Below are positions 34,077-46,037 of a DNA stretch of 64,000 bases, piece after piece (position 1 is the stretch's first letter; each line of letters opens with the position of its first letter). The stretch covers positions 155,511,753 to 155,575,752 of the forward strand of contig NC_133123.1 in the NCBI RefSeq assembly GCF_033568475.1, written 5' to 3'. The notes under the pieces were generated by a model. It saw only the letters and a list, made by a program, of their open reading frames with translations, did no database searches and had not been told where the DNA came from. The stretch comes from Henckelia pumila. Taxonomy: Eukaryota > Streptophyta > Magnoliopsida > Lamiales > Gesneriaceae. Made by a program: the position numbers and the translations under genes.

Positions 34077-36899
34077 CTTATTAATTGTATATCAACGACA
34101 ACCTATAATGTTCGGTCAAGTATTTTTTATGTGCAGTCCACCGTGGCCCCCACATGTTTAGCCAAACATAGATAGTTGGATCTCGTACAAAACAATATTC
34201 TTATACTAGTATCGAATTTTCGGAAAATTTGTATTGTATGTCCATATGAGCTAGGTTGCAGTCTCTGTCCCATATGTTTTATGAATTTATCATCTTTCCT
34301 TTTCATGATCGCAATTGGGATTTATGGATTCTAAAGGCCTTTTTATTCGTCTTCCTGCTTCTATTCCTTTCGGATGCTTAACTCTCTCGATTAAATATAA
34401 ATATTATATATATATATATGTGTGTGTGTGTGTGACTGTCTTTCTTTTGTTTCCACTCTCTTTTAGGGTTTCTCAAAATAAACCTTATAATTACTATCAT
34501 CAATTAATTGATGGACAAATATTAATTTTAATTATTGATGAAAAGATAGTATGATTAGTACATATTAATTGCAAATTAATTATTGGCAATCTTATTCGAC
34601 TAGCTCAATTATACATTGTTAATTTTTTAAGGATTAATATATAAATAAATAAGTACATGCAATAATGAAAGATTCAATTAATCACCTAACCTCAAACTTA
34701 TAATTTATAAGTTCTTTAATGAAGCAGCAATTATTGTTTGTTTTTGGTTAAGAAAACAAGTGTTAATTTTTAAATATTCGGGAAATTAATTGCTGCACAA
34801 ACCATAATTTAATTATTGAACTAATTAGTTAATGTGACTCACGAGTCACGAGTATCACACAATGATAGATTTTTGAGTTTTTCTAACATTTAGTTCAATG
34901 TATCCCTTAATATTTTAACCACAAAAAATCCATTAATTTGTTTATTAAGAAATTAATTGAGTGACATATTCCTATGCTGTTATTCACGCAGTTAAATGGA
35001 AAAGAAACGTTTCGAAAATTTAATACGCGGTTTAAAAAGGAAAAAAATAAAATATTTGTAATGTTTTGATATGTTATTCAACCAATTTCTAAACAAATTT
35101 GTGGTCCATCCTTGTTACATGCATTTGACTTTTTTTTTTTTTTTTTTTAGAAAATATTTTGCCTCCAATATTTTTTTAAAAAAGAGAATATCACATTTTG
35201 AAAACGCACATTTATGTGGAGTTATATTTCAAATTTTGCGTCAATGACTTATAGCCCCTATGATAACAAAATCACAAGTTTGAGACAATATTTCAAGTTC
35301 GAGATACTTAATGATAAGAAATCTCTCCTTCAACTCAAACAATAATATATTGTATCGAATTTTCCCGGTACTTTCCGATTGAAATTTATTAAAATTCGAA
35401 GCCTAATTAAGAAATTTACATATTTAACAAAATGGCAGGCTATATATGCATGAATTATGATACTAGGTAATTAATGTTGAGTTTACATATATAAAAGAAA
35501 TACTTGATGTTAGATAGCAAGTAGACTTCAAATATTTGCAAAGTAAAATTAAATGAATACACAAAGAGAGACCTAATGGGATATCAGAAATGTATTTGAC
35601 AGAAAGTAATATATGGTTAGAACTTGGAGGGAATGGTTATAGATGTATCATGCGAATATCCCGAAATTTAATGTTGTATTTGGATGAAAGGATTTAGATT
35701 TTCCTGAAGATTTTAAAAATTCGTGACGAGTTTGGAGAACAAATTTGAAGGTTGAAGCAAAAAGAAATAAAAAATAAAAACCTGGAAAACACAAGAGATT
35801 TCAAATATTTCATTCTAATTTAAAGCCAAATCATTCAATTCAATGCAACATTATTTTTTTGTACACTCTTCTATAAAATTGATTGAGAATTGGCACATTA
35901 AATATTATCAAATCTGCTGAATTTTAATATAGCCCAAAATATAAGACACACTAAATATATCCTCTAACAAAAAAATCTAACACTAAATGTAGTTTACACA
36001 CACTCACACACATCCTCTCAAACAAAATATTTACTAATTCATTCTCAGGAAAAAAACAGAGAAAATTTATTAAAGTTTAGCATTTTTTTTAATTCATAAC
36101 TAACGTAATTATATATCCTACTGCAACAATTATTTCCTTTGAAATAAACTTTTAGTTAATTATATTATGCCAATTAAAATAATTAATAATAAAATTGGTT
36201 AATCTTCTATAGAAAAAATATAAGAGAATTATATTTAATCTTGAAGCTAGACTAGCAAACAAAAAAAGTATACAAAAATCATTTGATAATCTAATTCAAA
36301 TCCAAATATATTTATTGTAATCTAACAAACATGAATTTGGGATGGAGAAACGCTACAAATTAAATGAAATTATAAAATTCATAAAAAACATATCCCCACA
36401 ATGGATTAATTTTTTTAAAACCCATTTTTCCTGTAAGAATTATATATATGAATATTCTAATCTAAATCTAAATAATAAAATGTCTGCGTGACAAAAGATT
36501 CCAGTCACCTAAATTTTTTTCCAGTTATATATCACATAAATGCAAGAATTTACAGGTTTCACACAGCACAAAATAAACCAAAAAGATAATGTTGGTTTTC
36601 TGTAAAAATCCAAAAGTGAACCTGACAAAGATAATATATACGTACAAGCTGTATAATTAAATAATCAATTAATTAACAGTCACACAGTTCTAAGTGTATA
36701 TATAATATATATTATATGATATATTGATATATAATATATCCAAAGCATTGATATAACAGTAAGAGAGTAACAAAAGACAAAGAATTATGTTGCTTACTGT
36801 ATAGGACAATTATTTGTAAAGTTGCTGCAGGAAACCTGTGCGAGCTAGAGTCCTTGGAATTAATCTTTGTTTCTTCTGTGAAATGCCCTATAACAAAAT

Positions 36900-38033
36900 T
36901 TATTGTCTTTGAGAACTTCTGTGGTCTTTATCTCCTGATCTTTCTGTTTTGTTGTGACCCTGTGATCGAACGGTGGTTTTCGAGTTCATGTTCATCGATC
37001 CATATGATTTCAAGCTTGGATTTTGTTGCTGCAAATGAGTGATCTGTCTCATGATCATATCACTCTCCATTGATGTGGTGAGGTATGGAGGATTAAGGTG
37101 TGGGGAAATGGAAGGTAAAAAGAGCTGAGGATTCGAAGAGGAGACGACGGAAGGAGGCGTGAGACTCATGTTGTGGGATGTGTGAGCTTGATCGTTTTGA
37201 TTCGGGAACGAAAACCCTCCTCCGAATTGGGATAAAGAGAGGCTTGAAGGATCCCAACCGTGGAGAAAAGAGTTGTATGTCATGTTTGGGAAAGAGGGTT
37301 GTTGTTGGCTGTTTAATGGGAACAAGTTTTGAGCCACAAATGATCCCTGCCCGAAAACCGCGGCCTGATCTTGGTTTTCTTGATGATCTTGGTGTGGTGA
37401 GATCCACTTCTCCTTTTGATCAACCAACATCACCCTTTCTTTCCCTTGATTGATCCCCGGAAAGGGTACTTGATCTGTGGTGAGGAAATTGTGGGATAGG
37501 GATACTATTTGAGGGTTAATAGAAGATGATTCTTGATATGAAGTGGTCATGTTGTTTATAGGTATACTTGGAAGAGGTGGAAGTTTGTCTATTTCGTGTT
37601 TGGTTGCGTCCAGCAGCCAGTCTACAACTTTACTAGGTTGGCTCAATCCCAGCCTGTCTTGAAGTTCGTATAACAGAACCGCGGTGGGCACGGAGAGCCT
37701 GATCCGACGATCCCTCAAGCCCCTTATGGTGCACACTTTGCTGTGCCTGTCTTTGCCTCCAAAAGCGCGTGATACGCGGACGATTCTTGGGTTTTTGAAG
37801 CTTGACCATTGCCTAGAAGAAGATGTAATGTTGATCTTGGGGAACTTGATGATGTTCTTATCGTCTAGTTCTTTTTCGTTGGGAGTGCTGCTGTGATCTT
37901 TTTCTCTCGAATTCATGGTCGACATAGAGTTTGTTGTTTCATGATCACATTCCACCTGCGAGAAATCAACTGAATCCACAGAAATCTTTTTCAGGTCATT
38001 TTGGAAAATAATTTTGTTGCTCAATTCTTTCAT
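36900..38033 (-). CDS. Class II CIN-type TCP transcription factor (TCP5/13/17-like)
   Basis: A single open frame encodes 377 residues from the ATG at 38033 to TAA at 36900-36902. The TCP domain covers about residues 90-150: a basic region [19 protein letters not shown], then helix I ([17 protein letters not shown]) and helix II ([11 protein letters not shown]). The short basic region without the class I insertion marks class II, and the text around [17 protein letters not shown] fits the CIN branch. The DNA-binding factors of this branch act in the nucleus and restrain cell division in leaves and petals. The rest is Ser/Asn/Gln-rich, as usual for the family. No miR319-type site was noticed, and TCP5/13/17 members lack one. 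Length agrees with this clade (about 350-400). Confidence 0.92.
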   Translation of the reverse strand: MKELSNKIIFQNDLKKISVDSVDFSQVECDHETTNSMSTMNSREKDHSSTPNEKELDDKNIIKFPKINITSSSRQWSSFKNPRIVRVSRAFGGKDRHSKVCTIRGLRDRRIRLSVPTAVLLYELQDRLGLSQPSKVVDWLLDATKHEIDKLPPLPSIPINNMTTSYQESSSINPQIVSLSHNFLTTDQVPFPGINQGKERVMLVDQKEKWISPHQDHQENQDQAAVFGQGSFVAQNLFPLNSQQQPSFPNMTYNSFLHGWDPSSLSLSQFGGGFSFPNQNDQAHTSHNMSLTPPSVVSSSNPQLFLPSISPHLNPPYLTTSMESDMIMRQITHLQQQNPSLKSYGSMNMNSKTTVRSQGHNKTERSGDKDHRSSQRQ

Positions 38034-38700
38034 TTTTGCACATAAACATACAATAATTACTTATCATTAGATAAAAAATATTGGCGTTATATATATAGCT
38101 AAAAAGCATGATTTCTGATAAAATTCAGAACAATATATTCCTCATCTTGAATATATGATGATATTTTATCACAAGAAAGCATATTCAGACAGGGAATTCA
38201 TAGATTTTCAAGAAACTCACTATCGGATCGAAAAGTGACAATTAGGGTTGGAAATATTTGAACTTGAAAATATTTTTTACAAATATATAATATTATATGT
38301 TAAAAAAGCTCAAAATCTTTGAAGAAGTGATTTTCAGCTCAAATATATGGGAGCTAAAATCCCCCCCCAAAAAATGAAAACAATTCAGACAGCACAAGAA
38401 AGATATATATATACAAAACAAGAACATGACTCACGATTCAACATAAACGTTAACGGCGATTCGCCCGAATCGTTTCTCTTTACGACTGCAAAGCCATGGA
38501 GGGTTTAATTTCAAGTAGGTTTTTCAGCACACTACTGCAACAAGAGAGGGCTGTGTGAGGATATCTTACACAGTCAAATATGAGAAAGAGGAATATCTCT
38601 ATGCCATGTTGCCAAGGAAATATAAAAGGGAAAGGGAAAAGGAAAGGGTATGGAACATTTGCAACCATGTGGCATTAATTAAGCATATAATATAAATGAC
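38034..38700 (-). promoter_or_regulatory. Upstream region of the TCP gene
   Basis: This AT-rich stretch precedes the ATG in the sense direction. A CTTTTATATTTCC run near 38625-38637 may serve as a TATA-like element. No leader intron could be defined with confidence. Confidence 0.3.
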
Positions 38701-40199
38701 ACATAAATCTTAGGAAGTCTCATGAACTTTGGAAATACCTAAAATTTAATTTAATCATATAGTCTTTTAGAAAATTTGCGATTTTGGTTATGCATGCTAA
38801 TTTCTTTGCGATTTTGGCACTTTATTTAGTTAAATTATTTCTTGATTAATCTTGTATCGTTTGATTTTCGACAATGTAGACTTTACGTCGTCATTTTTCG
38901 TCGTGAGTGTTAATGATGTGATATATCACTCATTATCATCATATTTACGCCAAATCAACAGTACTATATCGGTGCACATAAGAAATGAATAAATATTACC
39001 GCACGTATAAAAATAAATGACTAACTAAAATTGAAATGCAATAACATAAAGAACTAAAGTCACAAAATATACAAGACAAAAGATATATATATACATATAT
39101 ATCTTGTTTTTGTGAAATACTTTGGCCTGAACAAGAGGGAACCCTAATGGAATGCAAGTAGTGATGGTGAATGCAAGGGCACAAGAGTGCTAACGCGAAA
39201 TCATATATTTTCGGAGTGGCGTGTAGTAATATTACAAGCACTTAACTTTACACTTAATTGACTATTCAATATTAGCTCGATTTTTATGAATAATTATTGT
39301 TAACTAATTAACAGATCTTATAAGTCATAGTAGTGATAAATGAATATAAAGATCTTAAACCTCAAATGGGACCAATCTAAGTCAATCAATGGGCAAAAAA
39401 GTTGAGTGCTTTATTGTCATTTAAACACCTTTATCGGCAAATTTCATAGCATGCATTGATTCAACTTTCAAGTATGCATGCCTACTTAAATATAGAGCGA
39501 AAGTTCCCTTTTGCAAATTAAGTAATTAAGGGATTGTTAATTAGCATAATTATGTACTTTAATAATTGAATTTATATAATCGCCTCATTTTTAAACTTCA
39601 ATCAATTAAATTATTTTAATGATCTATGCGTGCGTGCTATGATACATAAATATTAACCAAAAACAAAAAATGTCGCGAGTACATATTAATGTAGCATGTA
39701 TGTGCTCTTGAAACACCCTTCTCAATTTTATTTTTTGAAATAGAATACACGCATAGTTTTCCCAATATTGCGTATATATGCATAGTAAAATCAAGGGACA
39801 AAATTGCATTTTTGTTATGTGTTCATCCTATCTATCAATTCACGGTTTTAGCTCTATAACTTGCGTTTTTCTTCAATGTTAGTTTTTTTTCACTAGAATG
39901 TCGATATAACATTAGACACCTCAACAATGTCGGTGATATATCATCATTTTCCGACACCACGTCCGATGAAAAAGAACCATATATATACATATATATATAT
40001 AAGCAAATTAGTATGCGGAGACGATCGAAAACAAACTTTATTTAATTTAATAATTTAAATAATTTTAGCACTCCGCCCCCTTTAGTTTAGTTAAAATCCA
40101 TCACAGTCTCACTAATTCTTAATACAAGTATATTTAATTAAATTAATAATTTATTTTTTAAAAAAAAACTATCAACCCACCCGATCCAAATTAAATAGG

Positions 40200-40480
40200 G
40201 GTGTTTCGGTATACCGAAATTCGGTACGGTATCAGTATGATACCATGTGTATCGACATTTTAAATATTTTTTAAACTATTTTTTTAAAAAAATGTCGGTA
40301 TACGCGGTATCATATCGATACCGTGTATACCGACTTTTTTTTATATTTTTTCGGTATACCGAAATATCGAAATTTCGCAAATCCTATACCGATACCGATA
40401 CCGAAAATTTCGGTACGGTATGAATCCCAAAATTTTTGGTATATGGGTTTTTCGGTACGGTATAGGCGGTATAACGGCAT
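40200..40480. repeat. Palindrome-rich CGGTATACCG locus, copy 1
   Basis: The stretch is built from repeated variants of TTCGGTATACCGAAAT and ACGGTAT, many of them self-complementary, around a short spacer. A second locus of the same type lies at 55378-55840. There is no coding character, although long shadow frames appear on both strands because of the symmetry. Confidence 0.6.
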
Positions 40481-41498
40481 TTCGATATTTTTCCCCAGAC
40501 TTAAAATTAAAATCAATTGTCCGACAAAAATTCATTTAGTATCACTATTTATTTTAATATTGTTTTGAAAAATAACAACGATGAAATTTTGCTCTCTCGA
40601 ATAGAATTTTAGAGCTCCATCTCTATTAGTATGCTAAGACCGTAAATTGACCAATACCTAAACCAAAAATTAAAACATGCAAGTTACACGACACGAAATA
40701 TAATTTTTCATAAAATCGAGATTAATTAAGAGTAGTAAAATAAAGTTAACAAAAATGAAATGAAATGAATTAAATAATTGTGGTGCATGCTTTTGGAGGT
40801 TCGATGGTTAGCTGGAAGAGATAATTGTGATATAGTCGTATCTAGCTCATATATAGATGATGGACCATTTTTTAGGTTCTTTAAAGCTTCTGCACTTAGT
40901 ACCCACACAGGACCACACATAAATTTGCACTGAGATTACATCAACCAACTTGTATGTATCCTTTACACTTTCTTGGTTAAGAATTTCAATTTTTTTTAAA
41001 AAATAAAATAAAATTTATATATGTTCATGTAATATTATTTTAATTTCTGGTGGGCCGCGGTGTCGACATTAGAACATTAACATACCATCGCTAAATTTAA
41101 ATTTTCAATTTTATGTAAGTAAATTTATTTTAACAATATTTATCGTTCGCACGTAATTAATTTTTTTTTTGGATTGCGTCCTTAATGATGTCATGAAGAA
41201 CAAGATTGTGCATTAATGGAAAAAGGGTTGTTGTTCCTCCATTGAAAATATGTTCAAATGTTTTGTTTGTGTGGTACTAAAATGTGGAGATATCTTATAT
41301 ATACAAGTTTGCCACAATATCAAAATCAATGCTCTATTAATAACTCCTAAAGACACGACTAAAGAACGTTAAATTTAATTGATGACTTCTATGATATAGA
41401 TTTCAATTTTGTCGAAGAAATTTAGAAATCTTTGCCAATTTAATTGGTTGTCATTTTAAATTACATTCCCCCTCCAAAGGCGGACTACTGTACGTAGG

Positions 41499-41544
<46 letters not shown>

Positions 41545-42900
41545 GCCAAGTAAAATGCAATTTAAATAAATAAAAAAAGGAACGATTTTGAAATGTATTG
41601 TGTGTATTATTTGAGCGATAATGTATGTATAGAATTGAACTACAAAACTACAAAATTTACCAATTTTAGGCTCTGTTTGGACAAATATTTAATAAATTAT
41701 TTTTATATAAGTGTTTAATTACAAAATTTTTATAAAATATTTTACGAGTTGTTTTAATAATAAATATGTGTTTGGATAATTATCTATAAAAACATTTAGC
41801 ATTTCAAAAGTAATTTGTTTTGAGTTCATTGTTTTTCATTTTAAAAACATTTAAAAATACTCTCAATTGTTTTTTAAAAACTATACAAATGTGTCTCTTC
41901 CAAACTTCCGCAGCTTGTTTATCTAGAAATGGCTGGCAATTTCGATACCTAATATATATATATACGTATCAGTATCTTGCGACTTGCAATCTAGAATTTT
42001 TGAATTTCAATCTTTGTCTGCTATTTTTGTGTTTGTTTGTTTGTTTTTTTTTTTTTTTTTCTTTTTTAGAATTTGAACATTTTTTTTCCGGCGTTGCGCG
42101 GTGTGGAATGATCGAGTGCTGTCATATATATATATCAACTAACTAAAATTATCAAAAAAATTGAAAACTTAGTGGCAAAAATTCGAAGGTGCGATCTATT
42201 ATATTTGGTACTAGGAAATCTTATAATTATGGTTATATGATTTATTAGTTAAAATCAATAATTTCCCTTGATAATGAATTATTTTGTTCAGAAATTTATA
42301 GAGCAGAAAAGTATTAAAATTTGACCATTACTTTACTCCTTCGGGGGTTGTGGGGAATCAGTGCAGGAAAGGTCAACGGAGAAGAGGTCCAAAATGTCGC
42401 CATACGTATTGCAGATTTGTAATTAATACACAATTATGTAAATATAATCAATGTGCCCCACATTCATCTATGAAATATATATTATATTCATTTCATAACA
42501 TTTCAAACTTAAACAGCTAATTATATTTTTAAAAAATATTTCAATAAATTTTCCCTATTCGATGCGCACTTGTACTGTTAAATAATTATCTAAACATGGT
42601 GATTTTGTTAGTGACACTCGAATCCAAATTCTTACGATGGTACATGGTTCATAATTCCCAATGTGGTACATTATCTATAATATGAATGATTAATATATGA
42701 AATACGGAAACTCTATCAACGAATGGTTGATAAAGAGTATGAATGAACCAATTTTATACCAGAATGATATGTATAAAAAGATTCAATAGACAATATCACA
42801 TAAAAACTTCAAAGTTAATTAGTTAGTGCTTGATTTAGAAAATTTACAAGATGGATGACCATCTGTGACTTTCCTCAAGGTGCATGTGGGTAAAGACTTA

Positions 42901-43025
42901 GGTAGTGTTTGGGGGAGCTTCTAGGAAGCACTTCTCAGTTTTTTTTAATAAAATTTCATAAAATTTCAAAATTTTGTTAATGAAAAGCTGAGAAGTGCTT
43001 TTTAAAAGCTCTCTCAAACACTACC
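42901..43025. mobile_element. Tourist-like MITE, copy 1 (125 bp)
   Basis: A foldback with termini GGTAGTGTTTGGGGGAGCTT and its inverted partner lies between TTA on each side (42898-42900 and 43026-43028). A three-base target duplication and a GTGTTTGG terminus fit the PIF/Harbinger superfamily. The copy at 55871-55997 is the same family. Confidence 0.75.
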
Positions 43026-44040
43026 TTATATACGCCAGAAAGATCTGTGTCGGTAGAATGGAGACACTCATCGAATTTGGGACGTCACATAATTGTAATT
43101 TTAAATAAAGTTTTATCAAATCAATTAAAAGTTAGTTAGTATATATGTTTTTAAAAATTACATATTTTTGATCCGATATGCTTGCCTTTTTTGCAATTTT
43201 GATAATCTATGTAGTTAAATTTCAGTTTCATCATGATATCTTTCTAACAATTTTTTTAGAAGATAAATATACGAGATTAAAATGCAATTTTCTCAATGCG
43301 TGTGTGTCTCTGTGTGCATGACACTGAACATATCAGTATCACATCAATACCCAAAAAAAAAAAAAAACTAAAATTGATCTTAGCTGCGCTAATGCTAATA
43401 CACGGCCGGGTTTAATCAATTCTAGCTCAACCGATGGAGATTTTAATTGCATGTCCATTCAAATCAAAATTCCAGTCTTTTATATATTTTTCACTCCTAC
43501 GATTTGATGAGATACAAAACGAGCACTTTCAAATAGTTAGGTAGTACTGTTTTTTCAAAAAAAATAGTGTATGTAAAAAGTAAATGACTAAATGTTTCCT
43601 AAAAAAAAAAGAAGTAAACTTACAAAACCATATTTATTTCGAAATTGAATAAAAATGAAGACCAAATTAAAAAAATTAAATTTTAATTTTAGTTGGACTC
43701 GAGAGACACACACATATATATGTATGTACGTATTGCAATGTAGTTGGAGTACTCGATATATTTTATCATGCATATTAATATTCCACAAAAACATGCATGC
43801 AAGTTGAGCAAAGAAATGGGAATATCATATTAATTAATTTAATATTTAAAATGCGTACGTCAATTTAAATATCACATCAATAATTTTTATTTTATTTTTG
43901 GATTATTCCTCACCAATCATCATGCCATCATCTTTACCATTTATTATTATTATTATTATTATAATAATAATTATTATTATTTTAAAATAATCTTTACCAT
44001 TTATTATATGAGTGAGAGAATATTATTTTGAAATAATCTC

Positions 44041-44302
44041 CATTTTTTTTGAAGATAAAAGGATCATAGTATTAATCAACCAAATCCTGAAATGCAACAT
44101 TAACAAGCCAACTAGGTACATTCCCATAAAACTATTGAACATTATCCTGAAATGTTAGAGCTTTGTGCGCAAGTAAATGTGCCACTTTGTTTGCTTTACT
44201 ATTCATATGCTTGATTGAAAGAAGTTGATGACCATGAAGAAGCAGATGAATTTCCTCAGCCAATACACCTTCTGGTCCCAATTCAACATCCGGATTTTGG
44301 AT
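44041..44302 (-). pseudogene. 5'-truncated LINE, RNase H end and tail
   Basis: On the minus strand one frame reads through words typical of the C-terminal RNase H region of plant L1-type LINEs (for example NSKANKVAHLLAHKAL, then VPSWLVNVAFQDLVD) with a stop between them. It ends at an A-run (the T-run at about 44042-44050). A 23-bp direct repeat starting TACCATTTATTATATGAGTG lies at 43995-44017 and 44303-44325, close to what target-primed insertion leaves, although 23 bases of extra sequence sit between the left repeat and the tail. Confidence 0.65.
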
Positions 44303-44965
44303 TACCATTTATTATATGAGTGAGACTGTGAGAGAATACCATTTTTGGTACTGCGTTATGTAGATTTTTTTAATATAATTTTCAAATTACAATCTCTCTT
44401 TGTCTCATGATTTTGACATTTCCAACACAATATTTGATATTTTCTAACACAGTATAACAATCATACAATAATTTTTAAAAATTAATCAATAAATCCAAGA
44501 TAATTCGATAAGATATAACAAGAAATTTTAGCAAGGACGACTAACAAATTGATGAGAGATTTTAGTACAAGATAGTAATATCTTATACTTCAAAAGGTCC
44601 AATTTTTATTTAGTTAACATGAAATCCATGCATATATACCTTTACGGACTCCACTTATCTAAATCAATCTTGACTTTTTTAATCAAAATATTATCTTTAT
44701 GCTAACATGAAATCAATCCGACATATGATAAATAATAAACATGTAAAAAAGTGTACACATATATGTATTTACGAGGTAATTAATTAGTTTTTATAATATA
44801 TATACATATATATAAGTTATGAGGCCAGTAATTATAGTTTGATATAAATAAGCACACCTAAAATTGTACGAATATTTATGTATCAAATACATATGCCGTA
44901 TGAGTTCAATATTAAACAGTGAGGTTGTGTTAAAGGGATTCAAAAGCAATTATCTCAATTATATT

Positions 44966-45743
44966 TGTAAGGTTTGGACAGTATGAAATCACAGAAATAT
45001 CAGAAAACTTTTCGAGTGTGTGTTATCTTTCAATGTTGTCAACACTTCATGATAACACTATGCAACAGAATAATTAACTAACAGTAAAAGTAAATAACAC
45101 ACAGATATTTATGCACAAGTACTAAGTACTTGTACGATGCCTCATGGCGAAATAATCACTAGAAAATCAAATCAGTTTACAAAAACCAACTAGTGATTGT
45201 TTTACGAAAAATCTACTTTTCTCAACAGATTGAGAAAATAAAAGACTTCCTAAAAACTAGTAAGAACTAGAATAATAAATCAATAGGAATTTCTAAACCG
45301 AAAAACGAAAACCAAAGAAACACTTTCTGAACAACACTTCACTCGTGTGTTCTTCAGTGTTTCCAACACTACTCGGCAACACAACGTAGCAGTAGTATCT
45401 CTTCAGAAATTCTTCAATGATCGAACTTCAATACTCTAGAATTTCTGCAGTACTTTCTCTATGTATTTTGCTCTCTATGTTTCACTCTCTTGATCTCTCT
45501 ATCTCGTTGTTCTGTTCTCAGATCGGTCCAAGCACTCCTATAAATAGATTTTCAATATGTTTTCATAAATAAGAACCTACAAAGCATGGAAACAATATAT
45601 CATCAGAATCAAATATTTCGAATCAAGATATAATTGATATTACTAATTTTAAAACTTGTTCTAAGAAAGACAAAACTATAAATATAGAAATTGAATGCAA
45701 TAAGGAAATAATTTAAAAGACATGTGTAAGACATGTTCTTTCA
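44966..45743 (-). repeat. Copia element 2, 3' LTR
   Basis: This 778-bp repeat pairs with 53307-54084. It carries two imperfect copies of the AGTGTTGNCAACACT motif (45032-45046 and 45356-45370). Confidence 0.94.
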
Positions 45744-45745
45744 AA

Positions 45746-45757
45746 CTCCCCCTTTTT
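45746..45757 (-). promoter_or_regulatory. Polypurine tract of Copia element 2
   Basis: The sense strand reads AAAAAGGGGGAG two bases from the 3' LTR. The same 12 bases occur inside ORF3 at 46079-46090, and a shorter relative lies at 45794-45802. Confidence 0.85.
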
Positions 45758-46037
45758 GCCTTTTTGGACAAAACACACATACAAGTGCAAATAACTCCCC
45801 CTATCTTATGCAACTAAAGCTCCCTCTGAATTTAATCATCTCAGAACACAGTGTTGTGTGGTCGTGTTGGCAACACTTACTAGATCAGAGTAGCAAATAG
45901 TTTAATATCATATCAGAGAGTAATAAAGAGCACAACCTAATCAACTCAGAAATATATTTTGAACTTAGAGCAAAATAACAAAAATAAAAGATAAGGATAA
46001 GAAAAAAATCCTAAAACCAATTATGATTAATCAACAT

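Larger units (their letters stand above)
30450..36899. other. Gene-free region with clustered small transposons
   Basis: After the LNG 3' untranslated region nothing coding is supported. The stretch contains an 82-bp direct duplication (30866-31012), tandem Helitrons (31127-31828), an orphan promoter-like patch (32251-32275), a SINE-like element (33190-33371), a MITE (33388-33567) and a 40-bp duplication near 33997-34076. From 34100 to 36900 I recognise nothing beyond AT-rich DNA. Confidence 0.65.
38701..44965. other. Gene-free AT-rich region
   Basis: No supported coding sequence. It contains a palindrome-rich CGGTATACCG locus (40200-40480), a Tourist-like MITE (42901-43025), a LINE tail (44041-44302) and AT microsatellites. 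A 64-codon minus-strand open frame at 40726-40920 has no recognised relatives and was not called. Confidence 0.65.

Noticed and set aside
40310-40568. Overlapping frames on both strands rich in Tyr, Arg and Ile
   Set aside because: They arise from the palindromic CGGTATACCG repeats, which are readable in all directions.
40726-40920. 64-codon minus-strand frame beginning MCGPVWVLSAEALKN
   Set aside because: The start looks protein-like, but there are no splice-linked neighbours and no family match, and the rest is low complexity.
41640-41920. Possible MITE starting GGCTCTGTTTGG
   Set aside because: No matching inverted right end or target duplication was found.
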